Of a DNA stretch of 45,273 bases, positions 16,597 through 25,156 are shown one piece after another. The first letter of the stretch is position 1, and every line of letters starts with the position of its first letter. A model generated the notes under the pieces. It did not search any database. It had not been told where the DNA came from and saw only the letters and a list, made by a program, of their open reading frames with translations. The position numbers and the translations under genes are program-made. This stretch comes from Planctomycetota bacterium (GTDB lineage Bacteria > Planctomycetota > JAJSAM01 > JAJVHW01). The stretch spans positions 1 to 45,273 of the forward strand of contig JAJFFG010000121.1 in the NCBI GenBank assembly GCA_021776825.1, in the 5' to 3' direction.

Positions 16597-16756
16597 TCGC
16601 GCGCGAGGCACGCGGCCAGCCCTCTCCGCCTGCGCGGCGAACGATCCGACACCCACGACCGATGTCCGTCCGCCCCCCGGTCATCGTCCGCCGCGCGCCA
16701 TCCACCCGATGCGCACGCGCCGCCCCAGCGGGCGAGGAGGATCAGGAGATTCTCCC

Positions 16757-17017
16757 GTACGGGCGGGTCTCCTGACCCGCCCCGCCGACGACGGATCGCG
16801 CGGTCATGACGGGTTGTTGGCGCGCTCGATCGACTCCGGTCGTGAGGACGGCAACCGGCGACACGTCAGGCTGGCCGCCGCAACGCTCGCGGCCTGACGG
16901 GCCACACCATCGAACGATGGCCGGCCACCCGACCAACGTCGCCCGCGGAGCGCCATCGAGTCGACGTCACGTGGGCGAGCCCAGTCGGCGCGGGCGGATC
17001 AGGAGATCCGCCCCTAC
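16757..17017. mobile_element. REP/MITE-like element bounded by inverted 26-nt hairpins
   Basis: The reverse complement of 16757-16782 and the plus-strand 16992-17017 agree at 23 of 26 positions. Each folds into a stem-loop (8-9 bp). Two of the three differences are a compensatory exchange of a G-C for an A-T pair, so the structure itself seems conserved. The TAC-ending sides point outward. The interior holds more hairpins, including 16864-16871 with 16892-16899 and the short palindrome at 16906-16919, and no gene. This looks like a small non-autonomous element or REP doublet. It fills most of the gap 16597-17042. Confidence 0.65.
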
Positions 17018-17021
17018 TGGA

Positions 17022-17045
17022 CTACGCGCGCTGACCGCGCCCCTA
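17022..17045 (+). repeat. Third REP-like hairpin at the lipoprotein stop
   Basis: GCGCG (17026-17030) pairs with CGCGC (17036-17040) and is followed by CCCTAC, the same ending as the 26-nt hairpin just before it. It appears to be a diverged copy in direct orientation. Its end overlaps the stop codon of the minus-strand lipoprotein gene (17043-17045), so it may act as the 3' structure for that gene. Confidence 0.45.
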
Positions 17046-17552
17046 CGGGTCCCTGGCCCGGAAGTCCGACTCGATCTGGAACGCCAGCAGCCGGGCCCGC
17101 TCGACGTCCGCGGGCTCGTCCTTCCACTGCGCCAGCACCGAGCTCGTCGGGTCGCGGATGTCCTCGTTCCGCTGGACCTGGATCGCGACACGGACGATCT
17201 GCCGCCCCTCTCCGCCATCGCCGAAGCGCACCCACGCCCGCATTCGCGTGCCCGCGAAGCGCGACGGGGCGAGACGCGTGTGCCACTGCGACACGATCTC
17301 GCGCTTCGTGCGGCTCGTGCGCGAGCCGTCGACGCCGTAGCCGGCGGCATCCAGGCGGCGGCCGGCCCGATCCCAGACGTAGTCGAACTCGGGGACCTCG
17401 AACGGCTCGCTCGTGACGTAGTCACCGTCGCCCGGCGACGCATTCTCTGGGTCCGGCGTGAACGGCATGTTCGTCATCGCCTCGCAGCCCGCCAGGATCC
17501 CGAGCGGCAGGATGGCGAGGGCGACGACGAGGGCGAGTCGGTGCTGGATCAT
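17043..17552 (-). CDS. Lipoprotein of unknown function
   Basis: Of 169 residues from the ATG at 17552, the first 23 form a lipoprotein signal with lipobox LGILAGC (lipidated Cys23). After a Pro/Gly/Asp-rich spacer (about 30-50) comes a compact domain with FEVPEFDYVWDRAGRRLDAAGYGVDG and VRVAIQVQRNEDIRDP. I do not recognise a family. The pattern of a short helix followed by beta strands with conserved aromatic residues is common in envelope lipoproteins of this type of bacterium. It is transcribed divergently from der, with starts 73 bp apart. Its stop coincides with a REP-like hairpin. The start codon has only a weak ribosome site. Confidence 0.75.
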   Translation of the reverse strand: MIQHRLALVVALAILPLGILAGCEAMTNMPFTPDPENASPGDGDYVTSEPFEVPEFDYVWDRAGRRLDAAGYGVDGSRTSRTKREIVSQWHTRLAPSRFAGTRMRAWVRFGDGGEGRQIVRVAIQVQRNEDIRDPTSSVLAQWKDEPADVERARLLAFQIESDFRARDP

Positions 17553-17625
17553 GCGCGGGAGACTAGCGGACGGCTCGTCCACGAGGCGGCACTTCTTTGG
17601 CGCGCTGATAGCCTCCGGGGTCGCC

Positions 17626-18969
17626 ATGCGCCTTCCCGTCATTGCCATCGTCGGACGCCCCAATGTGGGTAAGAGCACGCTGTTGAACACAGCGGCGGGG
17701 CGGCGTGTGTCGGTCGTCGACCCCACCGCGGGCGTCACGCGCGATCGCGTCGGCGTGTACCTCGAGCAGTCCGGACGGGCGTTCGAGCTGCTCGACACCG
17801 GCGGAGTGGGGATCGTCGACCGACAGGACCTCTCCGAGGACGTCGAAGACCAGATCCAGGTCGCCCTCGACCTCGCCACCGTGATCCTGTTCGTCACCGA
17901 CTGTCGCGACGGAGTGACCCCGCTGGATCGCCAGATCGCGAAGCGGTTGCACACGCTCGACAAGCCCATCGTTCTGGTCGCGAACAAGGCCGAGCGTCCG
18001 GACGTCCAGGACGAGCTCCACGAGTTCATGTGTCTCGGATTCGACGAGCCCTTCGCCATCTCGGCGAAGAACAACGTGAACATCATCGATCTGATGGAGA
18101 CCGCCGTCGGGCACCTGCCCGACGACGCCCCGGCCCACTCGCCCGACGCCCACATCAAAGTCGCCATCGTGGGGCGCCGCAACGCGGGCAAGAGCACGCT
18201 CGTGAACGCCATCGCCCGCGAGGAGCGCGTGATCGTGTCCGAGAAGCCCGGCACGACGCGCGATGCCGTCGACGTCTGGCTCGAGCGCGACGGTCAGACG
18301 TGGGTCCTGATCGACACCGCCGGTTTCGCGAAGAAGTCCAAGGACGGCAAGGACCCGATCCAGTGGTACAGCGAGCACCGCGCACTTCGCGCGATCCGGT
18401 ACTGCGACGTGGCCATCCTGCTCCTCGACGTCACGCAAGACGTCGGCGTCCTGGACAAGCGTCTCGCGGACGCGATCCAGGAGGCCGGCAAGCCGTGCCT
18501 GCTCGTCGCGAACAAGTGGGATCTCGTCGACGAGGTGCCGACCGGGAAGTTCGACGAGTACTTCCGCGACACGATGCCCGGTCTGCGTCGCGCACCGCTC
18601 GCGTTCATCTCGGCGAAGGAGCGCGACAACGTCCAGCGCATGCTCGATGTGTGCATGGACCTGTACGACCAGTCACGCTTCGAACTGGGCACCGGTGAGC
18701 TGAACCGCTTCATCAACGAGGCCCTCGAGCACCGCGGGCCGCGGATCAAGTCGTCCCGCCGAGCGCGCGTCTACTACAGCACCCAGGTGGGCGTCGGTCC
18801 GCCGACGTTCGCGCTCTTCGTGAACGACCCGTCGATGTTCGATCCGGCCTACCGACGCTTCCTCGAGAACCGCTTCCGGGACACGTTCCCCGTGCAGGAG
18901 GTCCCGGTGAAGTTCAACTTCCGCCGCCGCGACCGAAAGACCCTGTCGAAGCTGAAGGGCGGCGGCTGA
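17626..18969 (+). CDS. der: Ribosome assembly GTPase Der (EngA)
   Basis: Der is a tandem double GTPase needed for maturation of the 50S ribosomal subunit. It has 447 residues. The first G domain has G1 GRPNVGKS (10-17), PTAGVTRD (33-40) and DTGG (57-60). The second has GRRNAGKS (183-190), PGTTRD (208-213), DTAG (230-233) and NKWD (296-299). A C-terminal KH-like domain (about 360-447) ends KFNFRRRDRK. The G4 motif of the first domain reads NKAE (120-123) where NKxD is usual, which might weaken guanine specificity there. The ATG at 17626 matches the family start. The SixA-like gene follows after two bases. Confidence 0.96.
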   Translation: MRLPVIAIVGRPNVGKSTLLNTAAGRRVSVVDPTAGVTRDRVGVYLEQSGRAFELLDTGGVGIVDRQDLSEDVEDQIQVALDLATVILFVTDCRDGVTPLDRQIAKRLHTLDKPIVLVANKAERPDVQDELHEFMCLGFDEPFAISAKNNVNIIDLMETAVGHLPDDAPAHSPDAHIKVAIVGRRNAGKSTLVNAIAREERVIVSEKPGTTRDAVDVWLERDGQTWVLIDTAGFAKKSKDGKDPIQWYSEHRALRAIRYCDVAILLLDVTQDVGVLDKRLADAIQEAGKPCLLVANKWDLVDEVPTGKFDEYFRDTMPGLRRAPLAFISAKERDNVQRMLDVCMDLYDQSRFELGTGELNRFINEALEHRGPRIKSSRRARVYYSTQVGVGPPTFALFVNDPSMFDPAYRRFLENRFRDTFPVQEVPVKFNFRRRDRKTLSKLKGGG

Positions 18970-18971
18970 GA

Positions 18972-19481
18972 GTGCGCGAGCTGCTCGTCCTCCGGCACGC
19001 CAAGTCGGCGTGGGACACCGACGCAGCGACCGACCACGACCGCCCGCTCGCCAAGCGGGGCCGGAATGACTGCCCGCGCCTCGCGGGTTGGCTGGCGGGG
19101 AACGGGCTCGAGCCGGACCACGTGGTGTGCTCCACGGCGATGCGCGCGATCGAGACGGCCACGCGCGTCCTCCGCGAGCTCTCGCAGGAAGATCGAACCC
19201 TCGATCTGGAGCCGCGGCTCTACCACGCCGGCCTCGACTCGCTTCTCGCCGTGTTGGCTGAACAGCCCCCCGGCGCGGAGCGCGTGTTGCTGGTCGGCCA
19301 TAACCCGGGCCTCGACGACTTGGTGCTCCATCTCGCCGGAGGCGCCGCGCCGCTCGCCGCGAACGGCAAGCTCATGGTCACGGCCGCGGCGGCGTGGTTC
19401 CACCTGCCGGACGACTGGGAGGATCTCGAGACGGGCTCCGGCACGCTCATCGGGATCGCCCGACCGAAGGAACTCGACTGA
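18972..19481 (+). CDS. SixA-like phosphohistidine phosphatase
   Basis: A small histidine-phosphatase superfamily protein of 169 residues. The phosphoacceptor motif is LRHAKSAW (His9), characteristic of the SixA branch, and the second catalytic His is in GHNPGLDDL (about residue 109). STAMRAIETA corresponds to the 'S...RA.ET' block. SixA dephosphorylates phosphohistidine in HPt domains and in the nitrogen phosphotransferase system of E. coli; the target here is unknown. The GTG start lies two bases after the der stop, so the two are co-transcribed. A small-molecule phosphatase role cannot be excluded. Confidence 0.88.
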   Translation: MRELLVLRHAKSAWDTDAATDHDRPLAKRGRNDCPRLAGWLAGNGLEPDHVVCSTAMRAIETATRVLRELSQEDRTLDLEPRLYHAGLDSLLAVLAEQPPGAERVLLVGHNPGLDDLVLHLAGGAAPLAANGKLMVTAAAAWFHLPDDWEDLETGSGTLIGIARPKELD

Positions 19482-19520
19482 CGTCTCGGGCTGCGATGCC
19501 GCGCTCCGGCCGGCAGCGGA

Positions 19521-19526
19521 TACGAT
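19521..19526 (+). promoter_or_regulatory. Candidate -10 element (TACGAT) for the ABC transporter genes
   Basis: TACGAT lies 39 bp before the start of the binding-protein gene at 19565. The same hexamer occurs at 32534. It suggests a promoter inside the der-SixA-ABC gene run. Confidence 0.35.
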
Positions 19527-19564
19527 CCCGTCTGAGTCGGCCGCATCGGCCGGGGAGGCAACGG

Positions 19565-21181
19565 ATGAGTCGATCGATCGCACTTCTGCTCGTGCTGGCC
19601 GTGGCGGCCTGCGGCGGCGACGGGGATGGAGAGAACACCGGCGGCATCGGGCGCGTGGACTCGACGTCCCTCGTCACGATCGTGACGGCGGATCAGCCCT
19701 CGGTGCTGGACCCCCACTCGACGTCCAACGGCGGTGACGTGAAGGTCATCCACCAGATCTACGAGACGCTCATCCGGGTGGACCCGAGCGACGTCAACCG
19801 CATGGTCCCCGCGCTCGCGACCCAGTGGACGGTTGCGGACGATGGTCTGTCGATCCAGTTCCAGCTCCGTGAGGGCGTGACGTTCCACGACGGCGCCGCA
19901 TTCGACGCCGCCGCGGCGAAGCTCTCGCTGGACCGCCTCCGCGAAGACGGCTTCGAGCTCTCGCGCGCGCCGTACAAGCCGGAGTTCGGCGACGTCGCCG
20001 GCTTCGACGCCGACGGTCACACGTTGACGATGAGGCTGTCGTCCCCCGTGGCGCGCGTCGCGCTGCGCAATCTCACGATGTTCTGCGCGAGCATCGTCAG
20101 TCCCACGGTCCTCGAAGCCTCGAAGAGCATGGACCCGGATGCGGCGACCGCCTTCGTAACGGACAACGCGGCCGGCACCGGCGGGTACCGCGTCGACGCA
20201 TTCGACCAGAAGGCGAAGATCGCCCGCCTGGTCGCGAACGACGACTACTGGAACGGCAAGCCGTCGATCGGAACGCTGATCTTCACGCCGGTCTCTGACG
20301 AGAGCACGCGCACCGAATACCTCGGCAACCCGAACGGCCACTTCCTCGTGGACGACGTGCCGCGCCAGCACTGGGCGACGGTCGAGAGTTCCGAGCGGAT
20401 GCAGCTCCACTCCTGGTGGGCGCTGAACCTCTGCTATCTCGGGATGAACGCGAAGCACGAGGCGACGAAGGAGCTCGGCGTACGACGCGCGATCCAACTC
20501 GCCGTCGACCGCGAGGCGGTGATGGCGCACTACGAGGGGACGGCGCGTCCGACCTACAGCCTGGTCGCACAGCCGATGGCCGAGTACGACCGCGGACTGC
20601 GTGTTCCCGACTGGGACGACGACCATGCGAAGCGACTCGCGACCGCGACCAAGCTGATCGACGAAGCCGGCGCCAAGGGTCGAGAGATCACGATCTACTA
20701 CCCGCAGATGCCGCGGCCGTACCTGCCTCGTCCGCAGAACATCGCCGACACCGTGCGTCAGTCGCTGAAGGCGATCGGCCTCGATGCCCGGATCCAGGGT
20801 GAGGAGAACAGCGTGCTGTTCTCCCAGGTCTCGACTGGCCAGTACGAGCTGATCCTCATCGGCTGGATGACCGACAACGGCGACCCGGACAACTTCTACA
20901 GCCCGCTCGCCGACGGCGCGGACGGCAAGCCGGCCGAGAACAACACGAGTCGCACGTTCCACGCGGACGTCCACGCGAAGCTGCTCGCCGCCCGCCAGCT
21001 CTCGAGCGCCGGGGAGCGCGTGACGGCGTATCGCGACGTCGAGCGCGCGCTGCAGACCGACGTCGCCGGCTACACGCCGCTCGTCAACACGAAGCAGGCC
21101 GTCGCGTACTCGAAGGGCATCAAGGGCTTCGTGATCGACGGCATCGGTCACTACCGGTTCGACGAGGCCACGCTCGAGTAG
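19565..21181 (+). CDS. Peptide-type ABC transporter substrate-binding lipoprotein
   Basis: A family 5 extracellular solute-binding protein (DppA/OppA type) of 538 residues. The lipoprotein signal MSRSIALLLVLAVAAC gives lipidated Cys16, followed by a Gly/Asp-rich linker. Family landmarks are LDPHSTSNGGD...IHQIYETLIRVDPSD near residue 40, VPALATQWTVADDGLSIQFQLREGVTFHDG near 80, and VRRAIQLAVDREAV near 305. GGGGAGG at about 19551 precedes the ATG at 19565. It lies 12 bp before the first permease gene. The ligand is probably an oligopeptide or similar compound, but this family also binds nickel, sugars and opines. Confidence 0.93.
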   Translation: MSRSIALLLVLAVAACGGDGDGENTGGIGRVDSTSLVTIVTADQPSVLDPHSTSNGGDVKVIHQIYETLIRVDPSDVNRMVPALATQWTVADDGLSIQFQLREGVTFHDGAAFDAAAAKLSLDRLREDGFELSRAPYKPEFGDVAGFDADGHTLTMRLSSPVARVALRNLTMFCASIVSPTVLEASKSMDPDAATAFVTDNAAGTGGYRVDAFDQKAKIARLVANDDYWNGKPSIGTLIFTPVSDESTRTEYLGNPNGHFLVDDVPRQHWATVESSERMQLHSWWALNLCYLGMNAKHEATKELGVRRAIQLAVDREAVMAHYEGTARPTYSLVAQPMAEYDRGLRVPDWDDDHAKRLATATKLIDEAGAKGREITIYYPQMPRPYLPRPQNIADTVRQSLKAIGLDARIQGEENSVLFSQVSTGQYELILIGWMTDNGDPDNFYSPLADGADGKPAENNTSRTFHADVHAKLLAARQLSSAGERVTAYRDVERALQTDVAGYTPLVNTKQAVAYSKGIKGFVIDGIGHYRFDEATLE

Positions 21182-21193
21182 CGGGGCCTCTCG

Positions 21194-22261
21194 ATGCTCG
21201 CCTACATCGTCCGTCGACTCGGGCTCTCGGCGCTGCTGCTCGCAGTCGTCGTGGCGGCGACGTTCATGCTGCACCACGCGCTGCCGGGTGATCCGGCGGC
21301 GGCGGTGCTGGGCAAGCAGTACACGCAAGAAGCGGCGCACGAGATGCGGGAGCGTCTCGGCCTGAACGACCCGATCCCGACGCAGTTCGTCCGCTACGTA
21401 GGGAGGGTGGCGAGCGGTGACCTCGGACGCTCACACGTCTCGAATGAGCTCGTGACGGAGGAACTGAAACGCGCGCTACCGGCGACGATCGAACTGGCTC
21501 TGACGGCGCTGTTGATCGCCACGCTCGTCGGCGTGACGCTCGGCGTGCTCACCGCTCTGCGTCCGCGCACGTGGTGGGACGTAGCCGGTCTGACAGCCGC
21601 GCTGGCTGGAGTCTCGCTACCGATCTTCTGGCTCGGTTTCCTCGCGCTCCAAGCGTTCGGAGAATCGGGCGTAATGGCCGACGTCCTCGGTGTGCGCGGC
21701 CTCCCACTCGGCGGACGCTTCTCCCCCGCCGCGTACAGCCTCGGCCAGTTCGTCAACGAGACACCCGCCGCCACTGGCTTCTTCCTGTGGGACACGCTGT
21801 TCGTCGCCGGCGACACGCAGGTGTTCCTCCACGTGCTGAAGCACCTGTTCCTCCCGGCAATCGTCCTGGCCAGCGTTCCGATGGCCGTGATCGCGCGTAT
21901 CACTCGGGCGTCGATGGGCGACGCGCTGCTCCAGGACTACGTCCGTACGGCGCGCGCGAAAGGGCTGCGGGCGCGCACCGTCGTACTCAAGCACGCGCTG
22001 CGCAACGCGTCGATTCCAATCGTGACCTCGATCGGTACCCAGCTCGGATACCTCATCGGCGGCGCGGTGCTGACCGAGACCATCTTCCAGTGGCCGGGCA
22101 TGGGGACGTACGTCGTTGACTCGATCCGCGCCCTGGACGTCAAACCGCTCCAGGCGTGCGTGCTCGTCGTGGCCGTCGGCTTCGTGATCGTCAACCTGCT
22201 CGTCGACATCAGCTACGCGTGGCTCGACCCACGCGTCAGCACGGCGGGAGGCGCGGAGTGA
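21194..22261 (+). CDS. ABC transporter permease, DppB/OppB type
   Basis: Inner-membrane permease of 355 residues with about six helices. The N-terminus MLAYIVRRLGLSALLLAVVVA and the block PGDPAAAVLGKQYTQEAAHEMRERLGLNDPIPTQFVRYVG are the signature of the DppB family. The cytoplasmic ATPase-coupling loop is DYVRTARAKGLRARTVVLKHALRNASIPI, with conserved A-R-A-K-G. A loop at about 165-210 is longer than in typical members and would face the periplasm. Its stop overlaps the next permease start by four bases (GTGA). No ATPase gene follows, so the pump must borrow ATPases encoded elsewhere. Confidence 0.95.
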   Translation: MLAYIVRRLGLSALLLAVVVAATFMLHHALPGDPAAAVLGKQYTQEAAHEMRERLGLNDPIPTQFVRYVGRVASGDLGRSHVSNELVTEELKRALPATIELALTALLIATLVGVTLGVLTALRPRTWWDVAGLTAALAGVSLPIFWLGFLALQAFGESGVMADVLGVRGLPLGGRFSPAAYSLGQFVNETPAATGFFLWDTLFVAGDTQVFLHVLKHLFLPAIVLASVPMAVIARITRASMGDALLQDYVRTARAKGLRARTVVLKHALRNASIPIVTSIGTQLGYLIGGAVLTETIFQWPGMGTYVVDSIRALDVKPLQACVLVVAVGFVIVNLLVDISYAWLDPRVSTAGGAE

Positions 22262-23100
22262 GCCGGTTCACCGACTGGCTCTGGCGCTTCCTGCGTTATC
22301 ACCGCCCGGCGCTCGTCGGGACGGTGCTCGTGATGGCGGTGGTCCTGACGGCCGTCGTGGGCCCCGTTGTCCTCTCGTACGAACCCGACGACGTGTTCTC
22401 GCGCTTCGCGGAGACCGGATCGAAGCATCTGCTCGGCACGGACAGCCAGGGCTACGACCTGCTCACGCGCATGGTCTACGGGGCGCGCACGACCCTAGCG
22501 ATCGCGCTCGTGTCGATGTCGATGTCGCTCTGTCTCGGCTCCCTGATCGGGGCCGTCTCCGGATTCGCCGGCGGCAAGACCGACCTCCTGCTCATGCGGG
22601 GCGTCGACATCGCGATGAGTTTCCCGGGCTTCCTGCTGGCGATGGTGGCCGTGGCCATCCTCGGGCCGAAGCTCGAGAACGTGATCGTCGCGGTGGGCCT
22701 TGTCGGCGCGCCGATGTTCGCCCGGCAGGTCCGCGCCGAGGTGTTGCGCGTCGGATCGGCGGAGTACGTCACGGCGGCGCGCTCGCAGGGGTTCGGTCCG
22801 TCGCGAACACTGTTCCTGCACGTGATGCCGAATAGCCTCTCCCCCATCATCGTGCTGGGGACGCTCGGGATGGGCAGCGCGATCCTGGATGTCGCGGGGC
22901 TGGCGTTCCTCGGGCTCGGCGGCGATCCCTACCGCATCCCCGAGTGGGGCCTGATCCTGACGCAGGGTTGGGACCAACGACCCGACGCCAATCTGCAAGT
23001 CGCCGTGGCCGGTCTCGCGATCTTCGTCACGGTGCTCGGCTTCAACCTCCTCGGCGACGGTCTGAAGGACGAGCTCGATCCCCGAACGCGACGAAGATAG
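22258..23100 (+). CDS. ABC transporter permease, DppC/OppC type
   Basis: The second inner-membrane permease, 280 residues, starts at GTG 22258 inside the end of the first permease gene. The N-terminal RFLRYHRPALVGTVLVMAVV and HLLGTDSQGYDLLTRMVYGARTTL are DppC/OppC hallmarks, as are FAGGKTDLLLMRGVDIAMSFP and the EAA-type coupling loop EYVTAARSQGFGPSRTLFLHVMPN. The terminal ITRR-like region ends ELDPRTRRR. It is encoded directly upstream of speA with a 53-bp gap. The partner ATPases (DppD/F type) are missing locally. Confidence 0.95.
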   Translation: MSRFTDWLWRFLRYHRPALVGTVLVMAVVLTAVVGPVVLSYEPDDVFSRFAETGSKHLLGTDSQGYDLLTRMVYGARTTLAIALVSMSMSLCLGSLIGAVSGFAGGKTDLLLMRGVDIAMSFPGFLLAMVAVAILGPKLENVIVAVGLVGAPMFARQVRAEVLRVGSAEYVTAARSQGFGPSRTLFLHVMPNSLSPIIVLGTLGMGSAILDVAGLAFLGLGGDPYRIPEWGLILTQGWDQRPDANLQVAVAGLAIFVTVLGFNLLGDGLKDELDPRTRRR

Positions 23101-23153
23101 ACGGCGCCGCGGAGCGCAGTAGCCTGCGCGATCGGGAAGCCGGAGGAGTCGCG

Positions 23154-25091
23154 TTGGGGACGAAGACCGATCGCAAGCGGCGCACCGCGCCGACCATGGA
23201 GCCGCTCGAAGCCGAGGAGCTCTACGGCATCCACCGCTGGGGCGCGGGATACGTCTCGATCGGCGACGGCGGGAACCTCCGCGTGCACCCGACCAAGCAG
23301 CCGGACCGCTGGGTCTCGCTGATGGACGTGGTCGACCAGCTTCGCACGCAGCGCGTTCGAGCGCCCGTCGTCCTGCGCTTCCCGCAGATGATCCGCACGC
23401 AGATCGCCGAGCTCCACGGGGCGTTCCGAAAGGCGATCGCCAACTTCTCGTACGAGGGCCGCTTCCGGGGCGTGTTCCCCGTGAAGGTCAATCAGATGCA
23501 GCCGTTCGTCGACGGTCTCGTCGAAGCCGGCAAGCCGTACGGCTACAGCCTGGAGGCCGGTAGCAAGCCGGAGCTCGCGATGGTGCTCGCGGTCGGTCTG
23601 CCGGCCGGTTCGTTGATCGTCTGCAACGGGTACAAGGACGCCGACTACGTCGACCTCGCGCTCGCTGGAGTCAGCCTCGGGTACGAGGTCGTCGTCGTCG
23701 TCGAGAAGTACCACGAGCTCGCATTGGTCATGCGCCGTGCGAAGCGCGCCGGCGTGCGGCCACTGATCGGTCTACGCCTACGCGTCCATGCGCGCGGCAC
23801 CGGCAAGTGGGCGCGCTCCGGTGGCGACTCCGCCAAGTTCGGTCTGACGACCGCCGAACTGCTCGCCGCGGTCGAGGATCTGCGCGCCGCGGGCTGGATC
23901 GCACAGCTGAAGCTCCTGCACTTCCACATCGGAAGCCAGATCACCGACGTCCGCCGGATCAAGCGCGGTGTGGAAGAGGGCGCGCGGTTCTACGCAGCGC
24001 TGCGCGAGAAGGGCGTCGACATCCGGATTCTCGACGTCGGGGGTGGTCTGGGCGTCGACTACGACGGCAGCCGCACCGCGTCCGACAGCAGCGTGAACTA
24101 CACCGTGCAGGAGTACGCGAACGACGTCGTGTGGTCGGTCAAGGAGGTCTGCGAAGGGGCCGGCGTGCCGACTCCGGATCTCGTCACCGAGAGCGGCCGG
24201 GCGATCTCCGCGTACCACGCACTGACGGTGTTCGCCGTGGACGAGGCCGCCAGCGCCAAGGCCAAGGTCGCCACCCCCGTGCTCCCGGAGGACGCCGATC
24301 GCATCGTGCTCGACCTCCTCGAGACGGCCGAGGAGATCGGCAAGAAGAACTACCTCGAGTGCTTCCACGACACGATCGCGCTGACCGAGCAGATGCACAT
24401 GCTCTTCAACCTGGGGCGTCTCTCGCTCGAGGAGCGTGCCGTGGGTGAGGCCGCAGCGTTGCGGGTGTTCCGCGACGCTCTGGCGTTCGCGAAATCGTCC
24501 GGGCGCCGCATGCCGGAGGAGATCGAGGAGCTCGAGCAGGCGACGGCCACGAAGTACGTGGTGAACATGAGCGTGTTCCAGTCGATGCCGGACTTCTGGG
24601 CGATCCAGCAGCTGTTCCCGATCTGCCCGCTGCACCGGCTAGAGGAACGGCCAACCGTGTGGGCCACGCTGTGCGACATCACGTGCGACAGCGACGGCAA
24701 GATCGACAAGTTCGGCGACGTGCGCGAGGACCGCGACGCGCTGCGGCTGCACGCGCTGAACGGGAAGCCCTACTACCTGGGTGCGTTCCTGCTCGGCGCG
24801 TATCAGGACGTCATGGGGAACTTCCACAACCTGCTCGGCGAGACCGACGAGGCGGCCGTCGAGGCGACGGGCCCGGGCGAGGCGAACGTCGTCCTGGGGC
24901 GCTGCCGCGGGCAGACGTCGATCGAGGTCCTCGAACAGTTCGGCCATCGTCGCAAGGAACTGCGGGAGCGCTTCGTCGCGCGGCTGACCGCCGCGGCCAC
25001 CGAACGCGGGCTCGACGAGGACGCGCAGAAACGCGCCTTGGCCGCGTTCCGCAAGGTGATGAACGGCCGGCCGTACCTCAACGGCGCGTAG
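23154..25091 (+). CDS. speA: Biosynthetic arginine decarboxylase SpeA
   Basis: SpeA is a PLP-dependent enzyme that makes agmatine from arginine, the first step of the agmatine route to polyamines. With the TTG start at 23154 it has 645 residues (E. coli SpeA about 658). The PLP lysine is Lys111 in GVFPVKVNQMQ. HFHIGSQI, the glycine-rich DVGGGLGVDYDGS and the catalytic-cysteine region WATLCDITCDSDG match the alanine-racemase-fold (group IV) arginine decarboxylases, including the helical insert. TTG is favoured by GGAGGAG (23142-23148) five bases upstream; an ATG at 23196 would give 631 residues. No agmatinase or deiminase gene is nearby. Confidence 0.95.
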   Translation: MGTKTDRKRRTAPTMEPLEAEELYGIHRWGAGYVSIGDGGNLRVHPTKQPDRWVSLMDVVDQLRTQRVRAPVVLRFPQMIRTQIAELHGAFRKAIANFSYEGRFRGVFPVKVNQMQPFVDGLVEAGKPYGYSLEAGSKPELAMVLAVGLPAGSLIVCNGYKDADYVDLALAGVSLGYEVVVVVEKYHELALVMRRAKRAGVRPLIGLRLRVHARGTGKWARSGGDSAKFGLTTAELLAAVEDLRAAGWIAQLKLLHFHIGSQITDVRRIKRGVEEGARFYAALREKGVDIRILDVGGGLGVDYDGSRTASDSSVNYTVQEYANDVVWSVKEVCEGAGVPTPDLVTESGRAISAYHALTVFAVDEAASAKAKVATPVLPEDADRIVLDLLETAEEIGKKNYLECFHDTIALTEQMHMLFNLGRLSLEERAVGEAAALRVFRDALAFAKSSGRRMPEEIEELEQATATKYVVNMSVFQSMPDFWAIQQLFPICPLHRLEERPTVWATLCDITCDSDGKIDKFGDVREDRDALRLHALNGKPYYLGAFLLGAYQDVMGNFHNLLGETDEAAVEATGPGEANVVLGRCRGQTSIEVLEQFGHRRKELRERFVARLTAAATERGLDEDAQKRALAAFRKVMNGRPYLNGA

Positions 25092-25156
25092 GGCGGCGCT
25101 CGCGCGGGGTTAGCGGTCCTCCGCTGATGCCGACCGAGCGACTGTCAGCGATCCTG

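Noticed and set aside
19220..21340. A 706-codon minus-strand frame opposite the ABC binding protein
   Set aside because: The composition (His/Arg/Val-rich) is that of a mirror frame, with no motif or ribosome site, and the plus strand encodes a clear family protein.
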